Source of the DNA: DATKMK01 sp035541895
GTDB taxonomy: Bacteria > Desulfobacterota > Binatia > HRBIN30 > JACQVA1
Reading direction: 5' to 3'
DNA: 64,000 nucleotides
Assembly (NCBI GenBank): GCA_035541895.1
Contig: DATKMK010000053.1
Span: forward strand, 18,416-82,415
A program made the translations under genes and the position numbers. The notes beneath the pieces are model-generated. The model was not told the origin of the DNA. It worked only from the letters and a program-made list of their open reading frames with translations, and did not search any database. How positions within the stretch are numbered: position 1 is the first letter of the stretch; each line of letters begins with the position of its first letter. Shown here one piece after another: positions 7,682 through 17,633 of this stretch.

Positions 7682-10600
7682 TCACAGTTCAGACGCGATT
7701 GACCCGAGCGTCACGCGCACGCGATGTGTCGCGCCGTCATCCGTCAGATCAACCAGGTTTCGCGAAAGGACCTTCCCATCGAGCGCCAGGTGCGTGACGC
7801 CACGGGTGACCCCGCTAGGGTTCTCAACCTCGATCTCGTAACGAGTCGAGTGGTAGCGAAAGGCCACTTCGAACCCACGCCAGGCGCGCGGCACGCACGG
7901 ATCGATCAGCAGCGTGGCACCTTGCACGCGGAACCCCAGGATCGATTCGAGGCCGGCGCGGTACATCCAAGCGGCCGAACCGGTGTACCAGGTCCACCCG
8001 CCGCGTCCGACATGCGGCCGGACGGAATAGATATCGGCGGACACAGCGTATGGCTCCACTTTGTAGCGATGGCTGGCGGCTCGTGAGTTGGCGTGGTTAA
8101 TCGGGTTGAGCCGCGAGAACAGTTCCGCCGCCTTGTCGCCGTCGCCGAGCATCGCGAATGCGATGACGACCCAGGTGGCGGCATGCGTGTACTGGCCGCC
8201 GTTCTCGCGGATGCCGGGCGGGTATCCTTTGATGTAGCCGGGATCGAGCGGGGTATGCGCAAATGGCGGGGTGAAGAGAAGGACCAAACCGTCGCCGCCT
8301 CGCGCCAGGTGTTCGTCCACCGACGCCATCGCGCGCGCCGCTCGTGTCGGGTCAGCGGCTCCGGAAATTACGGCCCATGACTGAGTGATCGAGTCGATGC
8401 GGCATTCGTCGCTCGACGCCGAACCAAGCGGCGTGCCGTCATCGAAGTAGCCCCGGCGATACCATTCGCCGTCCCACGCCTCTCGTTCGAGCGATTCGCG
8501 CAACCTCGCCGCATGCTGTTGCCAGCTCGAAGCGCGGCGTGATTCGCCGCGCGCCGCCGCGACGGGAGCGAAGGCCGAGAGCGTTGCGTGCAGAAACCAA
8601 CCGAGCCAGACGCTCTCGCCTCGTCCACCGTCGCCGACGCGGTTCATGCCGTCGTTCCAATCTCCCGTACCGATCAGCGGTAGGCCGTGGGCACCAACGG
8701 AGAGTGCCCCATCCAGGGCGCGAGCACAGTGTTCGTACAGCGTGGCACGCTCCTCGGCCACCAACGGCTGAAAGTACGAATCGTGCTCGCCCGGGCGTAA
8801 AGCCGGTCCTTCGACAAAGGAAACCATCTCATCGAGCACCGCATGGTCCGCGGTGCCCTTGACGTAGTGAGCAGCGGCATGCGCGAGCCACACTCGATCG
8901 TCAGAGATCCGCGTACGCACCCCCTGCCCCGAATGCGGCAGCCACCAGTGCTGCACATCGCCCTCGATGAACTGCCGCGCCGCCGCGCGCAGTAGATGTG
9001 CGCGCGCCAGTTCCGGTCTCGCGACCGTGAGCGCCAGCACGTCCTGGAGCTGATCGCGGAAGCCGTACGCGCCGCTCGCCTGATAGAAGGCCGAGCGCGC
9101 CCACAGCCGGCAGCCGAGCGTCTGATACAGCAGCCAGCGATTGAGCAGGATGTCCATGGAGCGATCGGGCGTTTTCACCTGCACCACGGTGAGCACGTCG
9201 TCCCAATGCCGAGTGACCGCCTGAAAGACCGCGTCGAGGTTGGTGGTGCGATAGCGCCTGACCAGGGCGCGCGCATCGGCCTTCGCAGCGGCCTCGCCAA
9301 GAAGGAAACTGACTTCGGCTTGACCGTTCGCCTTGAGTTCGAGCTGCGTTTGCAAAACACCGCAGGGATCGAGGCCGGCACCGACTCGCTTGGACAGTGG
9401 GGCGTCGCCCACCAGCGCGGCGGGGCGCTCGATGGTACCGTTTCGGCCGAGGAACTCCACCCGATCGCCGGTCCACGCGACTTGCCGCCCAGCGAGATCG
9501 GCGAAGGCTACGCAACCGCCGTACTCGTTGCTCCACGGATTGCGGGCGAGCATCGCTCCGGTCTCCGGATCCATCTCGGTCACGATGAACGGCGCGGAAG
9601 CGCCCCGCGAGATGCCCAAGACCCATTCGACGTATGCGGTGATCGAAAGGCGTCGAGATCGGCCCGACAGGTTCCGAATCTGCAAGCGCCCAATCTTGAT
9701 CGGATCGTCGAGCGGGACGTACTGCAGCAACTCGATCGCAATGCCGTGCGCCGTGTGCTCGAAACGGCTGTAGCCCTGGCCGTGTCGGGCGACATATACC
9801 CCGGCGTCCTCGCGAATCGGCAATGCTGTCGGCGTCCAGAACACGCCGTCATCTTCGTCGCGTACGTAGATCGCCTCGCCGGGGCGGTCACTGACCGGGT
9901 CGTTCGACCAGGGCGTGAGCTGATGCTCGCGACTGTTGCCGGACCACGTGTAGCCAGCGCCTTCAGCCGAGACATGGAATCCAAATGTCGGGTTCGCGAT
10001 CACATTGATCCACGGCGCCGGGGTCCATTGCCCCTCGCCCAGAATCGTGACGTATTCCCGCCCGCCGCCGGTGAAACCGCCCAGGCCGTTGAAGAATTCC
10101 AGCTCGGATGGCGAGGGGGCTACAACCGGTGGAGCGGTCGGCTTCGCCCGGGCGGCTTCGATGGTCAGGAGGGGCGACGGCAGCCGCCAGAGCGAGCGAG
10201 TTGCTACATGCGTCGCCGGCCGTATCGATTCCTCAATCCGCGTCACTTGTTCGGCGAGGCTCCCGCGGCGACTCACCAGCACCGCGCGCGCCGCGGTGCG
10301 GAGCAGGTTCCGAACGTCCAGCGAAATCAGGTCGGCACGGAGGAGGAACACGTTTCCGCGCGCGCCCTCTCCTTCGGGGCGCGGTCGCGACTGGCTCGCT
10401 CGCACCAGCGCTTCCAGAGAAGATTGCAGATCTTGAGCATAGGAAGTGGACCGTTCGTTCAGAATCACCAAATCGACGGCCAGCTGCTTCATGCGCCAGT
10501 ATTCGTGCGCGCGCAGCAGTTGCCGAACGATCTCCGCCTCCTCGACTTCGTCGATCCGCACCAGGACTATGGCCACGTCACCGGATATCCCGTGGGGCCA

Positions 10601-13600
10601 CAGCGTTGACTGTCCACGCTCATTGCGTGTGAGCACCTCGGACGATGGTCGCAGCGTCGGGTCCGAATACAACACGTGGTTGGCGAGCCGCTGAAAAATC
10701 TGGGCCTCGTCCGGAGCGATGCCGAGATGATGCAGCTGAACCTGGGCCTGCGTCCACGCCAACGTCACGGCCCGGTCAAAGGCCGTCGGATCGAGGTGCT
10801 TGTCGGCGAGATCGAGCGCCTCGCTGCGCGACCGTGCAATCAAGGTCCAGAACGCCACACGTGCCGTTGCGCCAGGCGGAATCCGCACGCGGCAGCGCAA
10901 GCTCATGATGGGATCGAGTGTGGAACCGACGGTGTTGGAGAGCGGCCGGCCGTCGATCATGGTGACCGGTTTGCGAATGTCGTGACCGCGCCCGAGAAAG
11001 CGCGCCCGGTCGGTTTCGTATTGGTGGTCGCCGACGCGGTTGCCTTCTACGACGGCGAGGTGCGCCGCCCAGACCTCAGACTCGGTGGGCGCGCGCCGCT
11101 GGCGTGTGGCGAGCAGAGCACCGACGTTGCCGACGAACTCCGTATGGATGAAGAGCTTGGAGAAGGCCGGATGTGCGGCGTCCGCGGCGGCTGGCGCCAA
11201 GACGATCTCGGCATACGAGGTCAGTTCGATCTCGCGAGCGCGGTTGCCGAGATTCGACACCGATACGCGGCGCACCTCGGCGTCGTTCTCTGCCGAAACA
11301 GCCAATTCGAGCGCTGTGGTGATCGTCCCGTCGCGGCGGATGATCTCGGCGCGATCCTCGGTGAACTCCACCTCGTAACTATCGGGCGCGACGCCGCTCG
11401 GTTGATATCCCGCCGACCACGTGTCACCGCTGCGCGTGTCGCGCAGGAAAATGAAGCTGCCCCACGAATCGACGGTCGCGTCCTCGTGCCAGCGTGTCAC
11501 CGCAAGGTCGCGCCAGCGACTGCATCCCGAACCCGCCGCGGTGATCATCACCGCGTACCGTCCATTCGACAGCAGGTGGGTTCGGGGAACCGCATCGTGG
11601 GGAGAATGGAACCGCCGCGGCAATCGCGCGGCGAAATCGCGCACGCTGGCGGCTGCCTTGACCTCTTCGGCGCGAGGACGCGCGACCGCAACGTCACGGG
11701 GTGTTCGCTCCTGCAGCAAGAGCTCGGTTGCTTGGATGATCGGCTCGGCGTGAAAGCGGGCCCGCATCGCGCCATCGTGGAGCGCGTTGGCGATTGCGAC
11801 CACGGTCATCCCTTGGTGGTGCGCCATGTACGCGCGCACGACCGCCACCAGTTCGTCCTCGGGGAGCCGCGTCGGTGTGTAGTCGAGCGCCTCGTAAAAG
11901 CCGTATCCGCCCGCGCCCCCGGCGAGAGTGAGCCGCGCGAAATTCTGCGCTGCGGCTTCCGGATCAACCATCGCGGCCAACGCGGTGGCGTACGGAGCCA
12001 CGACGGCGTCCTCGCTAAGCCCGCGCTTGAGGCCGAGGCCAGGCACGCCGAAGTTCGAGTACTGATACGTTCGCTCGAGATCTCGGAGGTTGTACGCGGA
12101 CTCCGAGACGCCCCACGGCACGCCCAACTCGGCGCCGTATTTCATCTGCCGGCGGACGATGAGGCGGCTCGTCTGCTCCAGCAAGCTGCCCGTCGGCGCG
12201 CGCATCACCAGCGACGGCATCAAATACTCGAACATCGAACCCGACCAGGAGATCAGCGCAGAGCCGCGGTCGACCGGGGTCAAGGCGCGTCCGAGCCGAA
12301 ACCAGTGGCGTGCCGGCACGTCGCCTTTGGCGATGGCAACGAAACTCGCCAAACGCGCCTCGGAGGCCAGCAAATCGTAGCAGCTGGGATCGAGGTGGCC
12401 TTCTACGACTTGGTACCCGATTGAGAGAAGCTGCCGCGCAGGGTCGAAGAGAAAACCAAATTCCATTCCGTCGAACAGCTTCCCGGCCAACTGGCCCAGC
12501 GCCGCAAGACGCCGCTCGAGCGACGCAGCGGCATGAGCGGAGCGCTCGAACGCTTCAATCAAGGTGTCGGTATGCGTGAGTCGGTCGTCTCCGTCATCGA
12601 TCGGCTTCGCGATCTCCATCCGATGGCGTGCCAGAATCTCGATAGCCATCGTGCACCGGTCCGACAGACCGGCGAGCGTCGGCATCAGCTCGAAGCAGCG
12701 GCGCAGTGCCACCTCGGGAGAACCTTCTCCGTCCGTCTCTGGGTTGCCGGCGAGTCCGGGGCCGTGAAGGGCAGGGCCTGCCCAAGGTAACAACTGCCTG
12801 ACGTCGTTCGCGTGACTCCGAACGCACGCGCGCAGCGCTTCCGCCCAGGTCCGCACGTCCGCGCCGGCGCGAACGCTGTCGTCGAGCTCTTCGGTCAGCG
12901 TCTGCGCGATATCGACTACGGTGTCGGCATGGAGCGACAATCTCTCGATCTGTTCGACCACGCCTGCCGGTGAGAACCGGGCCGACCGGAGCGCAGCGGC
13001 AAACGTCTCGATGGCCTCATGCAGCTGCTTGCGCGTCACGGTTTGCGTTCGCAGATCCTCGGCGAAACCACGCAGGCTCTGGCGCGTGAGCTCCAACGCG
13101 TCATCGATGCCAGACAGCCAGCGCGGATTCACGACGGGAGCCCGCAGCAGGTCCCGGCAGGCGTTGCGCAGCGCCAGCAGATGTCCTGCAAGATTTCCGC
13201 TGTCGACCGACGATACGTACTGCGGATCGAGCGGACGACCGTCGCGCGTGTCGTACCAGTTATAGAAGTGCCCATGAAGCCGTTCGAGTCCGTCCATCGT
13301 CCCGAGCGTGGCGTGCAGTCGCTCTACGGTGTCGAGCGTCCCCGCCCAACCGAAGTCACGGGCGGCGACGATGGAGAGAAGATACAGCCCGAGGTTCGTC
13401 GGTGATGTCCGATGGGCCACCACCGGCTTCGGTTCTTCTTGAAAATTGTCGGGCGGAAGATGGTGTTCGTCCGCGGTCACAAACGTTTCAAAGAAGCGCC
13501 AGGTGCGCCGCGCGATCAACCGCAGCATGTGCGCGTTCGCGATCGAGATCGGCGGCGAGCGGGTGACGGCAGACGGACGACTGCCGAATTGCGCGACCAC

Positions 13601-16600
13601 CGGCGAGAGCATCCACAACAGCACGAACGGCGTGGCGATCAACCAGGCCCCGCCGCTGGAGAGAACGAGGGCCGCCGCGGTGGCGGCGAGTACGACGCCG
13701 CCCGCCATCCGCCGGTAGAAGCCGCGGACATCGAGCGGAAGACCGAATTTTGCTTGCGCCGCGGTGATCCACTCGAGCAGGTGGCGGCGACTGATGGACA
13801 GACGGTAGAGCGTGCGGGCAATCGCGTCCGTCATCAACCAAGCCTGATGCGGCAGGAGTGTCACCACAAACGCGACTTGTGCCAGTGCAAGAGTGAGATC
13901 CGCAGCGACCGCGAGCGCGTGACTACGCTTTGAGATCCCCAGCCGTCGCGGCATGATCCCGGCGACAAACGGCAAGAGCGCCGGCATGGCGAGCATCCCG
14001 AGAAGACAGGCAGTCCAAACTGCCGCCGCCGGGAGTGCAAGTGTCCAGCCTGCGAGCAGGGCAACGAACGCGGCCGGCGCGGACAGCGTGCGGCGCAAGT
14101 TGTCCAGCATCTTCCAGCGGCCGATTAACGGAATCGTCCGCATGGCGGCGGCGCGAGAATCCCGCCCACGGCCGAGAATCCACGGCAGCAGCTGCCAGTC
14201 GCCGCGCGCCCAGCGGTGCTGTCGCGCTGCCGCCACATCGTAACGCGCGGGAAACTCTTCGACGACCTCGATGTCGGAGACCAATCCGGCGCGTGCGAAG
14301 ACTCCCTCCAGCAAATCGTGACTTAGGAGAGTGTTCTCGGGCACGCGACCTGCCAACGCGGCTTCGAAGGCATCCAGATCGTAGATCCCTTTGCCGGTGT
14401 AAGACCCTTCGCCGAGAAGGTCCTGATACACGTCGGAGACGGCGGATGCGTAAGGATCCATGCCGCCGGGGCCTGAGAAGACGCGTTGGAACAGCGATCC
14501 GTCACGACCGATCGGCAATGTCGGCGTCACGCGCGGCTGCAACACGGCATGGCCCTCGACGATGCGGCGGGTGCGCAAATCGAGCTGCGGGCGGTTGAGC
14601 GGATGCGCCAGCTTTCCGACCAGCCGCCGGGCAACCCCGCGCGGCAGCCGCGTATCGGCGTCGAGGGTGATCACCGAGCGGACACCGGGCGGGATGACGA
14701 TCGGGTGTCCGCCAACCGCCAGGAACGTCGTGTCGGTGGCTCCGCGCAGCAGTCGGTTCAATTCATGTAGCTTGCCGCGCTTGCGTTCCCACCCGATCCA
14801 CTTTGCTTCGGAAACGTTCCAGACCCGTCGGCGATGCAGGAGGAAGAATCGTGCTCCCGCCGGCCCGGGTGGATGGCGCCGATTCAAGTGCGCGATACCC
14901 TCCACCGCGGCGCCGAGCAGCGCCTCGTCCTCGGGCGCGTTCTCGGCGGCAGCATCGGTCCAGTCTGACAGCAGGGCGAAGCAGAGATCGTCCTCGGGAC
15001 TGGCGAGGTAGTGAACCTCGAGTCGCTCGATCTGCTCCTCGATCGCCGCCGGCGTGGTTAGGAGCATCGGGACGGCGACTAACGCGCGTAGGCTTGCCGG
15101 CACACCGTCGGGCAGCTCCAATCCGGGCAGCGCCGTAGCGCCGAATTGATTCGTGACATGGCGATTTACGAGCACCACGGCCGCGTCCGACGCCGGGATC
15201 AGAGCGCTCAGCGCGAGCAGAAAGAGAACCGCTCCGCTCCCACCCATTGCCGTGACGCTCAGCACCGAGAGGGCGAGCAGCAGGGTGGTGACGATCGCAA
15301 TCGTGCCCAGATAACCGAAGATCCCGGTGGCCGCGTACGTGCGAACGATCCACTCCTTCATCGGAACTCGAAATCCGAGTTCCCGCTCGAAGGCTCGACG
15401 CCCCTTCGAGATGAGGTAGTAGCCGGTGTCCTGCTCGCGGCGACTGTCCGCGTCGGCGCCGGCCAGCGACTCCTGGCGTGTCGCACGTTGGGCGGCGAGC
15501 AGGGCGCGCTGCGCGACGGCGAGTTCCGTGTGCCCCGAACCGCGCGCCAGCGCTTCAATCGCGTGCCGATAGTGATCTCGGGTGGCGAAGTCCATTGCGG
15601 CGAAATCGCTGTCAGCGCGCAGCGCCGCGTCGACCAGGCTGACGCTTTCGAAAACATCCGCCCAATCAACGGCGGACATGAGGCGCATGCTGGTGATCAC
15701 GTTGCGGACGGTGACGTTCATCGCGCCCTGGCGTTGGTGTTCTTCGCGGACGATTTCATCAGCGCTGGTGCCCTGCTCAGCGAGGCGTTCGTCGAGCCAG
15801 TGAAGCGCCGGAGTCACTGCCGGATCCCGATCGCGCAACCGCTGGATCAGCTGGACGGCGAAGGCGCGCGGCATGACCGTCGGCTCGAAGGCCTGCAGGG
15901 CCGCGGCCTCAGGCACGCCGCGACCGACACCCAGGAGTCGGTCGGCGAGCGCATCGGCTTGTTGGCGCGCCGCACGACTGCTCACGATGCGCTCGGCCGA
16001 GCGCCGCAGATTTTCGACCAAGACGATGCGCAGGGTGATCGCGACGGCCCAGAGTTCACCGATCGTGAGCGGCTGCACACGTTGATAAGCGGCGACGAAG
16101 CGGCACAGCGCCTGCGGCTCGAACAGACTGTCGGTGTGAGCGACGAAGGCCCAGGCCACCCCGAACACACGCGGATAGCCGGCGAGCGGTCCATCCGCCA
16201 ACTTCGGCAACTGGCGATAGAAGCCGCGTGGGAGATCATCGCGGATTTCGCGAATTTGTTCCTCGGCGATGTGAAAGTTGTCGACCAGCCATTCGGCCGC
16301 TGGGGTGATCGCACGTTCTTCGCGAATGGCCGCGCCGATGGCGCGATAGGCAGCGAGCAGTACCCGGCCGTTATCTCGTAGCCGCTTGGCCAGCGATCGG
16401 CCACGCCCGGGCTTCGGCGTGACCCGCTGCGCCGCCGCGAGGCTCTCGGCGTGTTGTTCGAGCCGCTCCACGCTGAAGAGCTCCGAACGGATCGGCTCTT
16501 CGGGGTCGCGCAGGGCCGGCAGCCACAGATTCAAGACATGGTGGAGGATTGAAAGTTTCAAATGGACCTTTCCGCTCGGGCACGGATGACGATCGAGAAT

Positions 16601-16648
16601 TGCAAGTGCCAATCGCACCTCGAACCGGCTGTCGACACGCCGTCGCAC
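7682..16648 (-). CDS. Giant cyclic beta-1,2-glucan synthase (NdvB/Cgs-like)
   Basis: This ~2,960-2,990-residue inner-membrane enzyme has the layout of NdvB/Cgs. A helical N-terminus is followed by membrane helices near residues 455-485. A GT84 glycosyltransferase region has TLDADTRLP (~663) and RQHRWARGDWQLL (~810). More membrane helices lie near 855-1010, then a glucoamylase-like DUF3131 region (YSNFGVPGLGLKRGL) and GH94-type domains. The phosphorylase core has GTGDWNDGMNRVGDGGRG at ~2,664, including the catalytic-type Asp. It makes and cyclises periplasmic beta-1,2-glucan from UDP-glucose. The start is uncertain: GTG at 16648 has no ribosome site, while TTG at 16561 has GGAAAGG five bases upstream. 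No NdvA-type exporter is adjacent. It is the last gene of a probable operon. Confidence 0.93.
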   Translation of the reverse strand: MRRRVDSRFEVRLALAILDRHPCPSGKVHLKLSILHHVLNLWLPALRDPEEPIRSELFSVERLEQHAESLAAAQRVTPKPGRGRSLAKRLRDNGRVLLAAYRAIGAAIREERAITPAAEWLVDNFHIAEEQIREIRDDLPRGFYRQLPKLADGPLAGYPRVFGVAWAFVAHTDSLFEPQALCRFVAAYQRVQPLTIGELWAVAITLRIVLVENLRRSAERIVSSRAARQQADALADRLLGVGRGVPEAAALQAFEPTVMPRAFAVQLIQRLRDRDPAVTPALHWLDERLAEQGTSADEIVREEHQRQGAMNVTVRNVITSMRLMSAVDWADVFESVSLVDAALRADSDFAAMDFATRDHYRHAIEALARGSGHTELAVAQRALLAAQRATRQESLAGADADSRREQDTGYYLISKGRRAFERELGFRVPMKEWIVRTYAATGIFGYLGTIAIVTTLLLALSVLSVTAMGGSGAVLFLLALSALIPASDAAVVLVNRHVTNQFGATALPGLELPDGVPASLRALVAVPMLLTTPAAIEEQIERLEVHYLASPEDDLCFALLSDWTDAAAENAPEDEALLGAAVEGIAHLNRRHPPGPAGARFFLLHRRRVWNVSEAKWIGWERKRGKLHELNRLLRGATDTTFLAVGGHPIVIPPGVRSVITLDADTRLPRGVARRLVGKLAHPLNRPQLDLRTRRIVEGHAVLQPRVTPTLPIGRDGSLFQRVFSGPGGMDPYASAVSDVYQDLLGEGSYTGKGIYDLDAFEAALAGRVPENTLLSHDLLEGVFARAGLVSDIEVVEEFPARYDVAAARQHRWARGDWQLLPWILGRGRDSRAAAMRTIPLIGRWKMLDNLRRTLSAPAAFVALLAGWTLALPAAAVWTACLLGMLAMPALLPFVAGIMPRRLGISKRSHALAVAADLTLALAQVAFVVTLLPHQAWLMTDAIARTLYRLSISRRHLLEWITAAQAKFGLPLDVRGFYRRMAGGVVLAATAAALVLSSGGAWLIATPFVLLWMLSPVVAQFGSRPSAVTRSPPISIANAHMLRLIARRTWRFFETFVTADEHHLPPDNFQEEPKPVVAHRTSPTNLGLYLLSIVAARDFGWAGTLDTVERLHATLGTMDGLERLHGHFYNWYDTRDGRPLDPQYVSSVDSGNLAGHLLALRNACRDLLRAPVVNPRWLSGIDDALELTRQSLRGFAEDLRTQTVTRKQLHEAIETFAAALRSARFSPAGVVEQIERLSLHADTVVDIAQTLTEELDDSVRAGADVRTWAEALRACVRSHANDVRQLLPWAGPALHGPGLAGNPETDGEGSPEVALRRCFELMPTLAGLSDRCTMAIEILARHRMEIAKPIDDGDDRLTHTDTLIEAFERSAHAAASLERRLAALGQLAGKLFDGMEFGFLFDPARQLLSIGYQVVEGHLDPSCYDLLASEARLASFVAIAKGDVPARHWFRLGRALTPVDRGSALISWSGSMFEYLMPSLVMRAPTGSLLEQTSRLIVRRQMKYGAELGVPWGVSESAYNLRDLERTYQYSNFGVPGLGLKRGLSEDAVVAPYATALAAMVDPEAAAQNFARLTLAGGAGGYGFYEALDYTPTRLPEDELVAVVRAYMAHHQGMTVVAIANALHDGAMRARFHAEPIIQATELLLQERTPRDVAVARPRAEEVKAAASVRDFAARLPRRFHSPHDAVPRTHLLSNGRYAVMITAAGSGCSRWRDLAVTRWHEDATVDSWGSFIFLRDTRSGDTWSAGYQPSGVAPDSYEVEFTEDRAEIIRRDGTITTALELAVSAENDAEVRRVSVSNLGNRAREIELTSYAEIVLAPAAADAAHPAFSKLFIHTEFVGNVGALLATRQRRAPTESEVWAAHLAVVEGNRVGDHQYETDRARFLGRGHDIRKPVTMIDGRPLSNTVGSTLDPIMSLRCRVRIPPGATARVAFWTLIARSRSEALDLADKHLDPTAFDRAVTLAWTQAQVQLHHLGIAPDEAQIFQRLANHVLYSDPTLRPSSEVLTRNERGQSTLWPHGISGDVAIVLVRIDEVEEAEIVRQLLRAHEYWRMKQLAVDLVILNERSTSYAQDLQSSLEALVRASQSRPRPEGEGARGNVFLLRADLISLDVRNLLRTAARAVLVSRRGSLAEQVTRIEESIRPATHVATRSLWRLPSPLLTIEAARAKPTAPPVVAPSPSELEFFNGLGGFTGGGREYVTILGEGQWTPAPWINVIANPTFGFHVSAEGAGYTWSGNSREHQLTPWSNDPVSDRPGEAIYVRDEDDGVFWTPTALPIREDAGVYVARHGQGYSRFEHTAHGIAIELLQYVPLDDPIKIGRLQIRNLSGRSRRLSITAYVEWVLGISRGASAPFIVTEMDPETGAMLARNPWSNEYGGCVAFADLAGRQVAWTGDRVEFLGRNGTIERPAALVGDAPLSKRVGAGLDPCGVLQTQLELKANGQAEVSFLLGEAAAKADARALVRRYRTTNLDAVFQAVTRHWDDVLTVVQVKTPDRSMDILLNRWLLYQTLGCRLWARSAFYQASGAYGFRDQLQDVLALTVARPELARAHLLRAAARQFIEGDVQHWWLPHSGQGVRTRISDDRVWLAHAAAHYVKGTADHAVLDEMVSFVEGPALRPGEHDSYFQPLVAEERATLYEHCARALDGALSVGAHGLPLIGTGDWNDGMNRVGDGGRGESVWLGWFLHATLSAFAPVAAARGESRRASSWQQHAARLRESLEREAWDGEWYRRGYFDDGTPLGSASSDECRIDSITQSWAVISGAADPTRAARAMASVDEHLARGGDGLVLLFTPPFAHTPLDPGYIKGYPPGIRENGGQYTHAATWVVIAFAMLGDGDKAAELFSRLNPINHANSRAASHRYKVEPYAVSADIYSVRPHVGRGGWTWYTGSAAWMYRAGLESILGFRVQGATLLIDPCVPRAWRGFEVAFRYHSTRYEIEVENPSGVTRGVTHLALDGKVLSRNLVDLTDDGATHRVRVTLGSIASEL

Positions 16649-16679
16649 TGATGGAGATGCGCCGGTGCTCGGCGGCGGG

Positions 16680-17087
16680 CTACATCCTCGCGGCAGCCAC
16701 CTGGAGATGTCGGAGCACCACGCGCGCGTTGAGATCGAGGACCTCGCAAATGCATTGAAAGGAGTAGGGCCATTCCGTTTCGTCAGCGAGCAACCAGCGC
16801 TCCGCTTCGCGGAAGAGTTGGTGACCCTTCGGGTCCGACGCCAGGCGATAGCGCTCTATGCAATCGACCACGTCATAAAGAACGGCAATCATGAGCCGTT
16901 TCTCGGGACTCTGCGTGCGCCGGTCGAAGTGTTGCGAAGGCAGAACGATGTCGAACTCGGCTCGTCGTTCCGAAACAGCGGCCGCGGTCAGGTGGCCTTC
17001 GCGAGCGATGGATCGTCTGGCGGGAGATCGACCTCGCCACCGCGCCCGCGATCGTTCGCCAGGGGATACCGGTGACCGTGCGGGCAC
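16680..17087 (-). CDS. Conserved small protein of unknown function (N-terminus uncertain)
   Basis: The convincing part is the C-terminal ~80 residues: SPEKRLMIAVLYDVVDCIERY, then LFREAERWLLADETEWPYSF, then CEVLDLNARVVLRHL. I recognise this as a recurrent hypothetical family in deltaproteobacteria-like genomes: an acidic, helical domain ending in a helix-turn-helix-like pair. The function is unknown. The start is unclear: a GTG at 17087, eight bases after the preceding small gene's stop, would suit coupling, but codons before about 16960 look unconserved. A shorter form from the ATG at 16892 is possible. It lies 31 bp before the glucan synthase frame. Confidence 0.6.
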   Translation of the reverse strand: MPARSPVSPGERSRARWRGRSPARRSIAREGHLTAAAVSERRAEFDIVLPSQHFDRRTQSPEKRLMIAVLYDVVDCIERYRLASDPKGHQLFREAERWLLADETEWPYSFQCICEVLDLNARVVLRHLQVAAARM

Positions 17088-17095
17088 CGATTGGT

Positions 17096-17221
17096 TTAGC
17101 TCTTGGTGAACAGCTTCTGCTTCGCGGCAATTGCTTGCTGCTTCTTCAGGTCTGCGGCACTGGACCTCACCAACTTCTGATTCGCCTGTCTGCGTACCGA
17201 CTTCGGCGACTTGTCGCCCAT
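17096..17221 (-). CDS. 41-residue basic peptide, MGDKSPKS type
   Basis: A short gene starts MGDKSPKSVRRQANQK and ends KQKLFTKS. It has a textbook ribosome site (GAGGAAGGGA about eight bases before ATG) and a clean TAA stop. Small Lys/Gln/Ala-rich proteins beginning MGDKSPKS recur in many genomes; their function is unknown. The peptide is strongly basic and likely disordered. It sits between the 111-residue unknown gene (74 bp upstream) and the conserved small gene (starting about eight bases downstream), so it is probably part of the glucan synthase operon. Confidence 0.7.
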   Translation of the reverse strand: MGDKSPKSVRRQANQKLVRSSAADLKKQQAIAAKQKLFTKS

Positions 17222-17295
17222 GATCGCGCTCCCTTCCTCTATTGAAAATGTTTCCCTCTCGTTGCCACGCCGTCACCTGCGACGCCCTCGCTGCA

Positions 17296-17631
17296 CTAGT
17301 TCGTGACGGCGCGGTCGTTGACGGCCCCCTGAGCCAACCCGCAGGCGAGCTTGGTGCACGGCGCGGCGCGCGAGCTCACCACCACGAGCGTTCCGCTCGA
17401 CCCGCCGGGATAGGCGAGATGGCTCGGCCACTGACTGCACGAAACGCATGCCGGGTGAACCCCATCGCTGATGCGGATACTCCAGTGTCGGCCGCTGACG
17501 TGAAGCACGAGAGGGCCATGTCGTCTGGTTGTCGCCTCGATGCATTCGACCAATAGCTCTCGTTCGTACGGGGTCTGGGCGGAGAGAATGATTCCACCCC
17601 CTTTGTAGGAAAGTTGCGCGATATCATTCAT
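17296..17631 (-). CDS. 111-residue unknown protein with C-x2-C motif, under structured leader
   Basis: The frame from ATG 17631 reads MNDIAQLSYKGGGIILSAQT, then a helical ELLVECIEATTRRHG, a strand-like PLVLHVSGRHWSIRISDG, then HPACVSCSQW and a Gly/Ser/Val-rich tail with two more cysteines. The alternating helix and strand pattern looks like a small folded alpha/beta domain, possibly binding metal through CVSC and the later cysteines; that is inference. I do not recognise the family. A GAGGG sequence 10 bases before the ATG is the likely ribosome site and lies in a strong stem. It is the first gene of the run leading to the glucan synthase. Confidence 0.55.
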   Translation of the reverse strand: MNDIAQLSYKGGGIILSAQTPYERELLVECIEATTRRHGPLVLHVSGRHWSIRISDGVHPACVSCSQWPSHLAYPGGSSGTLVVVSSRAAPCTKLACGLAQGAVNDRAVTN

Positions 17632-17633
17632 GA

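Noticed and set aside
10676..12424. Long plus-strand open frames opposite the glucan synthase (also 8996-10609 and 15146-16381)
   Set aside because: Arg/His-rich composition without domains, entirely inside a well-supported minus-strand gene.
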